A stretch of 64,000 nucleotides of DNA from Clusia tigrina. Its lineage: Eukaryota; Arthropoda; Insecta; Diptera; Clusiidae. Both the position numbers and the translations under genes were made by a program. A model generated the notes under the pieces. It was not told the origin of the DNA and searched no databases. It was given only the letters and a program-made list of their open reading frames with translations. The DNA is taken from contig OV050031.1 in assembly GCA_920105625.2 (NCBI GenBank), positions 50,548,205 through 50,612,204 of the forward strand, written 5' to 3'. Below are positions 13,201 to 28,560 of this stretch, in pieces (within the stretch, counting starts at the first letter, position 1; the number at the start of each line of letters is the position of its first letter).

Positions 13201-16200
13201 ACTTTTTACTGGTGCGTCATATGATCTTGAAATTTGGTGACAATAAAGTACTATTATCAATTTGAAATATCGGTATAATAGTGATAATTTTGAGTAAAAA
13301 ATGAAACACTGAAGCAACTTAAAAATTCATTAACATTTATACTGTGCGTAATATAACTAAAAAAAGTTTGCAATATTGAAAGGCTGTAACTTTTTACTGG
13401 TGCTTCACAAAAACTTGAAATTTTGTGACAATAAAGTACTATTGTCAATTTGAGATATCGGTATAACAGTGCTTCCCTTGAGTAAAAAATGAAACAATGA
13501 TACAACTTCAAATTTCACTAACTTTTATTCTGTGCGTAACATAAATATCAAAGTTTGCAATATTGAAATGCTGGAACTTTTTGCTGGAGCATCATAAAAC
13601 TTTGAAATTTTGTGACAATAAAGTACTTTTGTCATTTTAAAATATCGGTATAACAGTGCTACCTTTGAGTAAAAAATTAAGCACTGATGCAACTTCAAAA
13701 TTCACAAATTTTTATACTGTGCGTAATATAACTATCAAAGTTTGCAATATTGAAATTCTGTAACTTATTACTGGAGCGTCATAATACCTTGAAATTTTGT
13801 GACCATAAAGTATTATTTTCAGTTTAAAAGATCGGTATAACAGTGCTACCTTTGAGTAAAAAATGAAACTCTGATGCAACTTCAAAATTCACTAAATTTT
13901 ATACTGTGCGTAATATAACTATCAAAGTTTGGAGCATTGAAATGCTATAACTTTTTACTGGTGCATCAGAAGACCTTGAAATTTTAGTACAATAAAGTAC
14001 TATTGTCAGTTTCAAATATCGGCATAGCAGTGCTACCCTTGAGTAAAAAATAAAACACTGATGTAACTTCAAAATTCACTAACTTTTATACTGTGCGTAA
14101 TATAACTAAAAAAGTTTGCAACATTGAAATGCTGTAACTTTTTACTGGGGCTTCATAAAAACTTGAAATTTTGTGACAATAAAGTACTATTGTTAGTTTG
14201 AGATATCGGTATAACAGTGCTTCCCTTGAGTAAAAAATGAAACAATGATACAACTTCAAAGTTAACTTAATTTTATACTGTGCGTAACATAATTATCAAA
14301 GTTTGCAATATTGAAATGCTGTAACTTTTTACTGGAGCGTCATAATACCTTGAAATTTTGGGACAATAAAGTACTCTTGTCAATTTAAAATATCGGTATA
14401 ACAGTGCTACCCTTGAGTAAAAATGAAACACTGATGAAACTTCAAAATTCACTAACTTTTATACTGTGCGTAATATAACTATCAAAGTTTGCAACATTGA
14501 AATGCTGTAACTTTTTACTGGTGCTTCATAAAAACTTGAAATTTTGTGACAATAAACTACTATTGTCAATTTGAGATATCGGTATAACAGTGCTTCCCTT
14601 GAGTAAAAAATGAAAGTTCACTAACTTTTATACTATGCGTAACATAGCTATCAAAGTTTGCAATATTGAAATGCTGTAAGTTGTTACTGGAGCGTCATAA
14701 AAATTTGAAATTTTGTGACCATGAAGTACTATTTTCAATTTAAAAGATCGGTATAACAGTGCTACCCTTGAGTAAAATATGAAACACTGATGTAACTTCA
14801 AAATTCACTAACTTTTATACTGTGCGTAATATAACTAAAAAAGTTTGCAACATTGAAATGCTGTAACTTTTTATTGGTGCTTCATAAAAACTTGAAATTT
14901 TGTGACAATAAAGTACTATTGTCAGTTTGAGATATCGGTATAACAGTGCTTCCCTTGAGTAAAAAATGAAACAATGATACAACTTCAAAGTTCACCAACT
15001 TTTATACTGTGCGTAACATAACTATGAAAGTTTGCAATATTGAAATGCTGTAACTTTTTACTTGTTGCGTCATAAGAACTTGAAATTTGGTGACAATTAA
15101 GTACTCTTGTCAATTTGAAATATTGGTATAACAGTGCTACCATTGGGTAAAGAATGAAACACTGATGCAGCTTAAAAATTCACACACTTTTATACTGTGC
15201 GTAATATAACTATCAAAGTTTGCAACATTGAAATGCTGGATCCTTTTTATTTGTGCGTCGTAAAACCTTGAAATTTTATGACTATAAAGTACAATTGTCA
15301 ATATCAAATATCGGCATAACAGTGCTACCCTTGAGTAAAAAAATAAAACACTGATGTAACTTCAAAGTTCACTAACTTTTATACTGTGCGTAATATAACT
15401 AAAAAAGTTTGCAACATTGAAATGCTGTAACTTTTTACTGGTGCGTCATATAATCTTGAAATTTGGTGACAATAAAGTACTATTATCAATTTGAAATATC
15501 GGTATAATAGTGATAATTTTGAGTAAAAAATGAAACACTGAAGCAACTTAAAAATTCATTAACTTTTATACTGTGCGTAATATAAATAAAAAAAGTTTGC
15601 AACATTGAAAGGCTGTAACTTTTTACTGGTGCGTCATAGGACCTTGAAATTTTATTACAATAAAGTACTATTGTCAATTTCAAATATCGGCATAACAGTG
15701 CTACCTTTGGGTAAAAAATGAAACACTGATGCAACTTCAAAATTCACTAACTTTTATACTGTGCGTAATATGACAATCAAAGTTTGCAATATTGAAATGC
15801 TGTAACTTTTTACTGGAGCGTCATAATACCTTCAAATTTTGTGACCATAAAGTACTATTGTTAATTTAAAAGATTGGTATAACAGTGATACCTTTGAGTA
15901 AAAAATGTAACACTGATGCAACTTCAAAATTCACTAAATTTTATACTGTGCTTAATATAACTATCAAAGTTTGGGACATTGAAATGCTATAACTTTTTAC
16001 TGGTGCGTCATTAGACCTTGAAATTCTATTAAAATAAAGTACTATTGTCAATTTCAAATATCGGCATAACAGTGCCACCCTTGAATAAAAAATAAAACAC
16101 TGATGTAACTTCAACATTCACTAACTTTTATACTGTGCGTAATATAATTTAAAAAAATAGCAACATTGAAATGCTGTAACTTTTTACTGGTGCTTCATAA

Positions 16201-17800
16201 AAACTTGAAATTTTGTGACAATAAAGTACTATTGTCAATTTGAGATATCGGTATAACAGTGCTACCTTTGAGTAAAAAATTAAACACTGATGCAACTTCA
16301 AAATTCACTAATTTTTATACTGTGCGTAATATAAATATCAAAGTTTGCAATATTGAAATGCTGTAACTTATTACTGGAGCGTCATAATACCTTGAAATTT
16401 TGTGACCATAAAGTATTATTGTCAGTTTAAAAGATCGGTATAACAGTGCTACCTTTTAGTAAAAAATGAAACTCTGATGCAACTTCAAAATTCACTAAAT
16501 TTTATACTGTGCGTAATATAAATATCAAAGTTTGGAGCATTGAAATGCTATAACTTTTTACTGGTGCATCATAGGACCTTGAAATTTTGGTACAATAAAG
16601 AACTATTGTCAATTTCAAATATCGGCATAGCAGTGCTACCCTTGAGTAAAAAATAAAACACTGATGTAACTTCAAAGTTCACTAACTTTTATACTGTGCG
16701 TAATATAATTATCAAAGTTTGCAACATTAAAATGCTGTAACTTTTTACTGGTGCTTCATAAAAACTTGAAATTTTGTGACAATAAAGTACTATTGTCAGT
16801 TTGAGATATCGGTATAACAGTGCTTCCCTTGAGTAAAAAATGAAACAATGATACAACTACAAAGTTCACTAACTTTTATACTGTGCGTAACATAAGTATG
16901 AAAGTTTGCAATATTGAAATGCTGTAACTTTTTGCTAAAGCGTCATAAAACCTTGAAATTTTGTGACAATAAAGTACTATTGTCAATTTAAAATATCGGT
17001 ATAACAGTGCTACCTTTGAGTAAAAAATGAAACACTGATGCAACTTCAAAATTCACTAACTTTTATTCTGTGCGTAACATAGCTATCAAAGTTTGCAAAA
17101 TTGAAATGCTGTAACTTTTTACTGGAGCGTCATAATACCTTGAAGTTTTGTGAACATAAAGTACTATTGTGAATTTAAAAGATCGGTATAACAGTGCTAC
17201 CTTTGAGTAAAAAATGAAACATTGCTGCAACTTCAAAATTCACAAAATTGTATACTGTGCGTAACATAACTATGAAAGTTGGGACATTGAAATGCTATAA
17301 CTTTTTACTGGTGCGTCATAAGACCTTGAAATTTTACTACAATAAAGTACTATTGTCAATTTCAAATATCGGCATAACAGTGCTACCCTTGAGTAAAAAA
17401 TAAAACACTGATGTAACTTCAAAATTCACTAACTTTTATACTGTGCGTAATATAACTAAAAAAGTTTGCAACATTGAAATGCTGTAACTTTTTATTGGTG
17501 CTTCATAAAAACTTGAAATTTTGTGACAATAAAGTACTATTGTCAGTTTGAGATATCGGTATAACAGTGCTTCCCTTGAGTAAAAAATGAAACAATGATA
17601 CAACTTCAAAGTTCACTAACTTTTATACTGTGCGTAACATAACTAGGAAAGTTTGCAATATTGAAATGCTGTAACTTTTTACTTGTTGCGTCATAAGAAC
17701 TTGAAATTTTGTGACAATAAAGTACTCTTGTCAATTTGAAATATCGGTATAACAGTGCTACCATTGAGTAAAGAATGAAAGACTGAGTCAACTTAAAAAT

Positions 17801-20800
17801 TCACACACTTTTATACTGTGCGTAATATAACTATCAAAGTTTGCAACATTGAAATGCTGTAACTTTTTACTGGAGCGTCATAATACCTTGAAATTTTGTG
17901 ACCATAAAGTATTATTGTCAATTTAAAAGATCGGTATAACAGTGCTACCGTTGAGTAAAAAATGAAACTCTGATGCAACTTCAAAATTCACTAAATTTTA
18001 TACTGTGCGTAATATAACTATCAAAGTTTGGAACATTGAAATGTTATAACTTTTTACTGGTGCATCATAAGACCTTGAAATTTTAGTACAATAAAGTACT
18101 ATTGTCAATTTCAAATATCGGCATAGCAGTGCTACCCTTGAGTAAAAAATAAAACACTGATGTAACTTCAAAATTCACTAACTTTTATACTGTGCGTAAT
18201 ATAACTAAAAAAGTTTGCAACATTGAAACGCTGTAACTTTTTACTGAAGCGTCATAAAACTTTGAAATTCTGTGACAATAAAGTATTATTGTCATTTTAA
18301 AATATCGGTATAACAGTGCTAACTTTGAGTAAAAAATTAAACACTGATGCAACTTCAAAGTTCACTAACTTTTATACTGTGCGTAACATAACTATCAAAG
18401 TTTGCAATATTGAAACGCTGTAACTTTTTACTGGAGCGTCATAATACCTTGAAATTTTGTGACAATAAAGTATTATTGTCAATTTAAAATATCGGAATAA
18501 CAGTGCTACCTTTGGGTAAAAAATGAAACACTGATGCAACTTCAAAATTCACTAACTTTTATACTGTGCGTAGCATAGCTATCAAACTTTGAAATTTTGT
18601 GACAATAAAGTACTATTGTCATTTTAAAATATCGGTATAACAGTGCTACCTTTGAGTAAAAAATGAAACACTGATGCAACTTCAAAATTCACTAATTTTT
18701 ATACTGTGCGTAATATAACTATCAAAGTTTGCAATATTGAAATGCTGTAACTTTTTACTGGAGCATCATAATACCTTAAAATTTTGTGATCATAAAGTAT
18801 TATTGTCAATTTAAAAGATCGCTATAACAGTGTTACTTTTGAGTAAAAAATGAAACTCTGATGCAACTTCAAAATTCACTAAATTTTATACTGTGCGTAA
18901 TATAACTATCAAAGTTTGGAACATTGAAATGCTATAACTTTTTACTGGTAATAAATGAAACTCTGATGCAACTTCAAAATTCACTAAATTTTATACTGTG
19001 CGTAATATAACTATCAAAGTTTGGAACATTGAAATGCTATAACTTTTTACTGGTGCGTCATAAGACCTTGAAATTTTTTTACAATAAAGTACTATTGTCA
19101 ATTTCAAATATCGGCGTAGCAGTGCTACCCTTGATTAAAAAATAAAACACTGATGTAACTTCAATATTCACTAACTTTTATATTGTGCGTAATATAACTA
19201 AAAAAGTTTGCAACATTGAAATGCTGTATCTTTTTCTGGTGCTTCATAAAAACTTGAAATTTTGTGACAATAAAGTACTATTGTTAGTTTGAGATATCGG
19301 TATAACAGTGCTACCCTTGAGTAAAAATGAAACACTGATGAAACTTCAAAATTCACTAACTTTTATACTGTGCGTAATATAACTATCAAAGTTTGCAACA
19401 TTGAAATACTGTAACTTTTTGCTGGTGCGTCATAAGAACTTGAAATTTTGTGATAATAAAGTACTCTTGTCAATTTGAAATATCGGTATAACAGTGCTAC
19501 CTTTAAGTAAAAAATGAAACACTGATGCAACTTCAAAATTCACTAAATTTTATACTGTGCGTAATATAACTATCAAAGTTTGCAATATTGAAATGCTGTA
19601 ACTTTTTACTGGAACGTCATATTACCTTGAAATTTTGTGACAATAAAGTATTATTGTCAATTTAAAATATAGGTATAACAGTGCTACCTTTGAGTAAAAA
19701 ATGAAACACTGATGCAACTTCAAAATTCACTAATTTTTATACTGTGCGTAATATAACTAAAAAAGTTTGCAACATTGAAATGCTGTAACTTTTTACTGGT
19801 GCTTCAAAAAAACTTGAAATTTTGTGACAATAAAGTACTATTGTCAATTTGAGATATCGGTATAACAGTGGTTCCCTTGAGTAAGAAATGAAACAATGAT
19901 ACAACTTCAAAGTTCACTAACTTTTATTCTGTGCGTAACATAACTATCAAAGTTTGGAACATTGAAATGCTATAACTTTTTACTGGTGCGTCATAAGACC
20001 TTGAAATTTTTTTACAATAAAGTACTATTGTCAATTTCAAATATCGGCGTAGCAGTGCTACCCTTGATTAAACAATAAAACACTGATGTAACTTCAAAAT
20101 TCACTAACTTTTATACTGTACGTAATATAACTAAAAAAGTTTGCAGCATTGAAATGCAGTAACTTTTTACTGGTGCATCATAAAAACTTGAAATTTTGTG
20201 ACAATAAAGTACTATTGTTAGTTTGAGATATCGGTATAACAGTGGTTCCCTTGAGTAAGAAATGAAACAATGATACAACTTCAAAGTTTACTAACTTTTA
20301 TACTGTGCGTAACATAGCTATCAAAGTTTGCAATATTGAAATGCTGTAACTTTTTACTGGAGCGTCATAATACCTTCAAATTTTGTGACCATAGAGAACT
20401 ATTGTCAATTTAAAATATCGGTATAACAGTGCTACCTTTGAGTAAAAAATGAAACACTGATGCAACTTCAAAATTCACTAAATTTTATACTGTGCGTAAT
20501 ATAAATATCAAAGTTTGGAACATTGAAATGCTATAACTTTTTACTGGTCCGCCATAGGACCTTGAAATTTTATTACAATAAAGTACTATTGTCAATTTCA
20601 AATATCGGCATAACAGTGACACCCTTGAATAAAAAATAAAACACTGATATAACTTCAACATTCACTAACTTTTATACTGTGCGTAATATAACTAAAAAAG
20701 TTTGCAACATTGAAATGCTGTAACTTTTTACTGGTGCTTCAAAAAAACTTGAAATTTTGTGACAATAAAGTACTATTGTCAATTTGAGATGTCGGTATAA

Positions 20801-23800
20801 CAGTGCTTCCCTTGAGTAAAAAATGAAACAATGATACAACTTCAAAGTTCACTAACTTTTATTCTGTGCGTAACATAACTATCAAAGTTTGCAATATTGA
20901 AATGCTGTAACGTTTTGCTGGAGCGTCATAAAACTTTAAAATTTTGTGACAATAAAGTACTATTGTCATTTTAAAATATCGGTATAACAGTGCTACCTTT
21001 GAGTAAAAAATTAAACACTGATGCAACTACAAAATTCACTAATTTTTATACTGTGCGTAATATAACAATCAAAGTTTGCAATATTTAAATGCTGTAACTT
21101 TTTACTGGAGCATCATAATACCTTCAAATTTTGTGATCATAAAGTATTATTGTCAATTTAAAATATCGGTATAACAGTGCTACCTTTGGGTAAAAAATGA
21201 AACACTGATGCAACTTCAAAATTCACTAACTTTTATACTGTGCGTTACATAGCTATCAAAGTTTTATATATTGAAATGCTGTAACTTTTTATTGGAGCGT
21301 CATAATATCTTGAAATTTTGTGACAATAAAGTACTATTATCAATTTAAAATATCGGTATAACAGTGCTACCATTGAGTAAAAAATGAAACACTGATGCAA
21401 CTTCAAAATTCACTAACTTTTATACTGTGCTTAATATAAATATCAAAGTTTGGAACATTGAAATGCTATAACTTTTTACTGGTCCATCATAGGACCTTGA
21501 AATTTTATTACAATAAAGTACTATTGTCAATTTCAAATATCGGCATAACAGTGCCACCCTTGAATAAAAAATAAAACACTGATATAACTTCAACATTCAC
21601 TAACTTTTATACTGTGCGTAATATAAATAAAAAAAAGTTTGCAACATTGAAATGCTGTAACTTTTTACTGGTGCTTCAAAAAAACTTGAAATTTTGTGAC
21701 AATAAAGTACTATTGTCAATTTGAGATATCGGTATAACAGTGCTTCCCTTGAGTAAAAAATTAAACAATGATACAACGTCAAAGTGCACTAACTTTTATT
21801 CTGTGCGTAACATAACTATCAAAGTTTGCAATATTGAAATGCTGTAACTTTTTGCTGGAGCGTCATAAAACTTTGAAATTTTGTGACAATAAAGTACTAT
21901 TGTCATTTTAAAATATCGGCGTAGCAGTGCTACCCTTGATTAAACAATAAAACACTGATGTAACTTCAAAATTCACTAACTTTTATACTGTACGTAATAT
22001 AACTAAAAAAGTTTGCAACATTGAAATGCTGTAAATTTTTACTGGTGCATCATAAAAACTTGAAATTTTGTGACAATAAAGTACTATTGTTAGTAGGAGA
22101 TATCGGTATAACAGTGCTTCCCTTGAGTAAAAAATGAAACAATGATACAAGTTCAAAGTTTACTAACTTTTATACTGTGCGTAACATAACTATCAAAGTT
22201 TGCAATATTGATATGCTGTAACTTTTTACTGGAGCGTCGTAATACCTTGAAATTTTGTGACAATAAAGTACTCTTGTCAATTTAAAATATCGGTATAACA
22301 GTGCTACCCTTGAGTAAAAATGAAACACTGATGCAATTTCAAAATTCACTAAATTTTATACTGTGCGTAATATAACTATCAAAGTTTGCAATATTGAAAT
22401 GCTGTAACTTTTTACTGGAGCGTCATAATACGTTGAAATTTTATGACAATAAAGTATTATTGTCAATTTAAAATATCGGTATAACAGTGCTACCTTTGGG
22501 TAAAAAATGAAACACTGATGCAACTTCAAAATTCACTAACTTTTATACTGTGCGTTACATAGCTATCAAAGTTTTATATATTGAAATGCTGTAACTTTTT
22601 ATTGGAGCGTCATAATATCTTGAAATTTTGTGACAATAAAGTACTATTGTCAATTTAAAATATCGGTATAACAGTGCTACCATTGAGTAAAAAATGAAAC
22701 ACTGATGCAACTTCAAAATTCACTAACTTTTATACTGTGCGTAATATGACTATCAAAGTTTCCAATATTGAAATGCTGTTACTTTTTACTGGTGCTTCAT
22801 AAAAACTTGAAATTTTGTGACAATAAAGTACTATTGTCAATTTGAGATATCGGTATAACAGTGTTTCCCTTGAGTAAAAAATGCAACAATGATACAACTT
22901 CAAAGTTCACTAACTTTCATACTGTTCGTAACATAATTATCAAAGTTTGCAATATTGAAATGCTGTAACTTTTTACTGGAGCGTCTTAATACCATGAAAT
23001 TTTGTGACTATAAAGTACTATTGTCAATTTAAAATATCGGTATAACAGTGCTACCTTTGAGTAAAAATGAAACACTGATACCACTTCAAAATTCACTAAA
23101 TTTTATACTGTGCGTAACATAACTATCAAAGTTTGGAACATTGAAATGCTATAACTTTTTACTGGTGCGTCATAAGACCTTGAAATTTTATTACAATAAA
23201 GTACTATTGTCAATTTCAAATATCGGCATAACAGTGCTTCCCTTGAGTAAAAAATAAAATACTGATGTAACTTCAAATTTCACTAACTTATATACTGTGC
23301 GTAATATAATTAAAAAATTTTGCAACACTGAAATGCTGTAACTTTTTTCTGGTGCTTCATAAAAAATTTAAATTTTGTGACAATAAAGTACTATTAACAA
23401 TTTGAAATATCGGTATAATAGTGATAATTTTGAGTAAAAAATGAAACACTGAAGCAACTTAAAAATTCCCTAACTTTTATAGTGTGCGTAATATAACTAT
23501 CAAAGTTAGCAACATTGAAATGCTGTAACTTTTTACTGGTGCTTCATAGAAACTTGAAATTTTGTGACAATAAACTACTATTGTCAGTTTGAGATATCGA
23601 TATAACAGTGCTTCCCTTGAGTAAAAAATGAAACAATGATACAACTTCAAAGTTCACTAACTTTTATACTGTGCGTAACATAATTATCAAAGTTTGCAAT
23701 ATTGAAATGCTGTAACTTTTTACTGGAGCGTCTTAATACCATGAAATTTTGTGACTATAAAGTACTATTGTCAATTTAAAATATCGGTATAACAGTGCTA

Positions 23801-26800
23801 CCTTTGGGTAAAAAATGAAACACTGATGCAACTTCAAAATTCACAAACTTTTATACTGGGCGTAACATAGCTATCAAAGTTTGATATATTGAAATGCGGT
23901 AACTTTTTACTGGAGCGTCATAATACCTTGAAATTTTGTGACAATAAAGTACTATTGTCAATTTAAAATATCCGTATAACAGTGCTACCATTGAGTAAAA
24001 AATGAAACACTGCCGCAACTTCAAAGTTCACTAACTTTTATACTGTGAGTAATATGACTATCAAAGTTTGCAATATTCTAAGGCTGTAACTTTTTACTGG
24101 AGCGTCATAATACCTTCAAATTTTGTGACCATAAAGTACTATTGTCAATTTAAAAGATCGGTATAACATTGCTACCTTTGAGTAAAAAATTAAACACTGA
24201 TGCAACTTCAAAATTCACTAAATTTTATACTGTGCGTAATATAAATATCAAAGTTTGGAACATTGAAATGCTATAACTTTTTACTGGTGTGTCATAAGAC
24301 CTTAAAATTTTATTACAATAAAGTACTATTGTCAATTTCAAATATCGGCATAACAGTGCCACCCTTGAAAAAAAAATAAAACACTGATGTAACTTCAACA
24401 TTCACTAACTTTCATACTGTGCGTAATATAACTAAAAAAAGTTTGCAACATTGAAATGCTGTAACTTTTTACTGGTGCTTCATAAAAACTTGAAATTTTG
24501 TGACAATAAAGTACTATTGTCATTTTAAAATATTGGTATAACAGTGCTACCTTTGAGTAAAAAATGAAACACTGATGCAACTTCAAAATTCACTAATTTT
24601 TATACTGTGCGTAATATAACTATCAAAGTTTGCAATATTGAAATGCTGTAACTTTTTACTGGAGCGTCATAATACCTTCAAATTTTGTGACCATAAAGTA
24701 TTATTGTCAATTTGAGATATCGGTATAACAGTGCTACCTTTGAGTAAAAAATGAAAAACTGATGCAACTTCAAAATTAACTAAATTTTATACTTTGCGTA
24801 ATATAACTATCAAAGTTTGGAACATTGAAATGCTATCACTTTTTACTGGTGCGTCATAAGACCTTGAAATTTTATTACAATAAAGTACTGTTGTCAATTT
24901 CAAATATCGGTATAACAGTGCTACCTTTGCGTAAAAAATGAAACACTGAGGCAGCTTAAAAATTCACTAACTTTTATACTGTGCGTAATATAATTATCAA
25001 AGTTTGCAATATTGAAATGCTGTAGCTTTTTACTGGAGCGTCATAATACCTTGAAATTTTGTGACAATAAAGTACTATTGTCTATTTAAAATATCGGTAT
25101 AACAGTGCTACCTTTGAGTAAAAAATGAAACACTGATGCAACGTCAAAATTCACTAACTTTTATACTGTGCGTAATATAACTATCAAAGTTTGCAATATT
25201 GAAATGCTGTAACTTTTTACTGGAGCGTCATAATACCTTCAAATTTAGTTACCATAAAGTACTATTGTCAATTTAAAAGATCGGTATAACAGTGCTACCT
25301 TTGAGTAAAAAATGAAACACTGATGCAACTTCAAACTTCACTAAATTTTATAATTTACGTAATATAACTATCAAAGTTTTGAACATTGAAATGCTATAAC
25401 TTTTTACTGGTGCGTCATAAGACCTTGAAATTTTGTGACAATAAAGTTCTATAATCAATTTGAAATATCGGTATAATAGTACTAATTTTGAGTAAAAAAT
25501 GAAACACTGAAGCTTAAAAATTCACTAACTTTTATACAGTGCTTAATATAACTATCAAAGTTTGCAACATTGAAATGCTGTAACTTTTTACTGGTACGTC
25601 ATAAGAACTTGAAATTCAGTGATAATAAAGTTCTGTTGTCAGTTTGAAATATCGGTATAACAATGCTGCCATTGAGTAAAAATGAAACACTGATGAAACT
25701 TCAAAATTCACTAACTTTTATACTGTGCGTAATAAAAGTATCAAAGTTTGCAATATTGAAATGCTGTAACTTTTTACTGGAGCGTCATAAGACCTTGAAA
25801 TTTTGTGACAATAAAGTAATATTGTCAATTTAAAATATCGGTATAACAGTGCTACCTTTGAGTAAAAAATGAAACACTGAAGCAACTTAAAAATTCACTA
25901 ACTTTTATTCTGTGCGTAATATAACTATCAAAGTTTGCAACATTGAAATGCTGTAACTTTTTACTGGTGCGTCATAATAACTTGAAATTTTGTGACAATA
26001 AAGTACTCTTGTCAATTTGAAATATCGGCATAACAGTGCTTCCCTTGAGTAAAGAATGAAACACTGATGCAACTTAAATTTCACAAACTTTTATAATGTG
26101 CGTAATATAACTATCAAAGTTTGCAACATTGAAATGCTGTAACTTTTTACATGTGCGTCATAAGACCTTGAAATTTTTTGACAATAAAGTACTATTGTCA
26201 ATTTAAAATATCGGTATAACAGTGCAACCTTTGAGTAAAAAATGAAACACTGATGCAACTTCAAAGTTCATTAAATTTTATACTGTGCGAAATATAACTA
26301 TCAAAGTTTGCAACATTGAAATGCTGTAACTTTTTACTGGTGCTTCATAAAAACTTGAAATTTTGTGACAATAAACTACTATTGTCAATTTGAGATATCG
26401 GTATAACAGTGCTTCCCTTGAGTAAAAAATGAAATAATGATACAACTTCAAAGTTCAGTAAATTTTATACTGTGCGTAACATAACAATCAAAGTTTGCAA
26501 TATTGAAATGCTGTAACTTTTTACTGGAGTGTCATAATACCTTGAAATTTGCTGACAATAAAGTACTATTGTCAATTTAAAATACCGGTATAACAGTGCT
26601 ACCTTTGGGTAAAAAATGAATCACTGAAGCAACTTCAAAATTCACAAACTTTTATACTGGGCGTAACATAGCTATCAAAGTTTGATATATTGAAATGCGG
26701 TAACTTTTTACTGGAGCGTCATAATACCTTGAAATTTTGTGACAATAAAGTACTATTGTCAGTTTAAAATATCCGTATAACAGTGCTACCATTGAGTAAA

Positions 26801-28560
26801 AATGAAACACTGCCGCAACTTCAAAGTTCACTAAATTTTATACTGTGCGTAATATGACTATCAAAGATTGCAATATTGAAATGCTGTAACTTTTTACTGG
26901 AGCGTCATAATTCCTTCAAATTTTGTGACCATAAAGTACTATTGTCAATTTAAAAGATCGGTATAACAGTGCTACCTTTGAGTAAAAAATTAAACACTGA
27001 TGCAACTTCAAAATTCACTAAATTTTATACTGTGCGTAATATAAATATTAAACTTTGGAACATTGAAATGCTATAACTTTTTACTGGTGCGTCATAAGAC
27101 CTTAAAAGTTTATTGCAATAAAGTACTATTGTCAATTTCAAATATCGCCATAACAGTGCCACCCTTGAATAAAAAATAAAACACTGATGTAACTTCAACA
27201 TTCACTAACTTTTTTACTGTGCGTAATATAAATAAAAAAAGTTTGCAACAATGAAATGCTGTAACTTTTTACGGGTGCTTCATAAAAACTTGAAATTTTG
27301 TGACAATAAAGTACTATTGTCAATTTGAGATATCGGTATAACAGTGCTTCCCTTGAGTAAAAAATGAAACAATGACACAACTTCAAATTTCACTAACTTT
27401 TATACTGTGCGTAACATAATTATCAAAGTTTGCAATATTGAAATGCTGTAACTTTTTGCTGGAGCGTCATAAAACTTTGAAATTTTGTGACAGTAAAGTA
27501 CTATTGTCATTTTAAAATATCGGTATAACAGTGCTACCTGTGAGTAAAAAATGAAACACTGATGCAACTTCAAAATTCACTAATTTTTATACTGTGCGTA
27601 ATATAACTATCAAAGTTTGCAATATTGAAATGCTGTAACTTTTTACTGGAGCGTCATAATACCTTCAAATTTTGTGACCATAAAGTATCATTGACAATTT
27701 AAAAGATCGGTATAACAGTGCTACCTTTGAGTAAAAAATGAAACACTGATGCAACTTCAAAATTCACTAAATTTTATACTGTGCGTAATATAACTATCAA
27801 AGTTTGGAACATTGAAATGCTATAACTTTTTACTGGTGCGTCATAAGACCTTGAAATTTTATTACAATAAAGTACTATTGTCAATTTCAAATATCGGTAT
27901 AACAGTGCTACCTTTGAGTAAAAAATGAAACACTGAGGCAGCTTAAAAATTCACTAACTTTTATACTGTGCGTAATATAATTATCAAAGTTTGCAATATT
28001 GAAATGCTGTAGCTTTCCACTGGAGCGTCATAATACTTTGAAATTTTGTGACAATAAAGTACTATAGTCAATTTAAAATATCGGTATAACAGTGCTACCT
28101 TTGAGTAAAAAATGAAACACTGATGCAACTTCAAAATTCACTAACTTTTATACTGTGTGTAATATAACTATTAAAGTTTGCAATATTGAAATGCTGTAAC
28201 TTTTTACTGGAGCGTCATAATACCTTCAAATTTAGTTACCATAAAGTACTATTGTCAATTTAAAATATCGATATAACAGTGCTACCTTTGAGTAAAAAAT
28301 GAAACACTGATGTAACTTCAAAATTCACAAAATTTTATAATGTGCGTAATATAACTATCAAAGTTTGGAACATTGAAATGCTATAACTTTTTACTGGAGC
28401 GTCATAAAACCTTGAAATTTTGTGACAAGAAAGTACTATTGCCAATTTAAAATATCGGTATAACAGTGCTACCTTTGAATAAAAAATGAAACACTGAAGC
28501 AACTTAAAAATTCACTAACTTTTATACTGTGCTTAATATAACTATCAAAGTTTGCAACAT
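17801..28560 (+). repeat. Satellite sub-block B: irregular monomer order with truncated monomers
   Basis: The same 187-bp unit continues, but long-range periodicity is harder to see. Variants with gccgcaac and taatatgac appear here first (about 24,011 and 26,813) without the extra CGTA found further right. A roughly 2.8-kb echo links 23.8-24.6 kb with 26.6-27.4 kb (both have actgggcgtaacatagc, then gccgcaac, then the gtgccacccttga class). Short monomers are listed separately. No other feature is visible in this stretch. Confidence 0.8.
18524..18955 (+). repeat. Cluster of two truncated satellite monomers (140 bp and 105 bp)
   Basis: The distance between successive tgaaac starts falls from 187 to 140 bp at 18,524-18,663, where agctatcaaa is joined directly to ctttgaaattttg. 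It falls to 105 bp at 18,851-18,955, where ctttttactggta is joined to ataaatgaaactctg, so the same first half-monomer is repeated. Both look like junctions of deletion or unequal exchange within the array. Confidence 0.8.

Larger units (their letters stand above)
1..17800 (+). repeat. Satellite sub-block A: mixed 8-, 9-, 12- and 23-monomer higher-order repeats
   Basis: Diagnostic variants recur at fixed multiples of the monomer. The class with cttcaaatttcactaac and tattctgtgcg occurs at about 2,279, 4,341, 6,023, 10,328 and 13,511. The odd string acagtaaacaac occurs at 5,191 and 6,875, with acagttaacaac at 11,180, giving steps of 1,684 and 4,305 bp. Monomers with a GGATCC site (gctggatcctttttaa) lie at 1,778, 8,330, 9,828, 13,010 and 15,238. 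Positions 47 to about 650 match 2,294 to about 2,897 (12-monomer step). A short internal deletion of about 18 bp is seen near 14,612-14,620 (atgaaagttcac instead of the longer normal string). Boundaries are approximate because they were read by eye. Confidence 0.85.
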
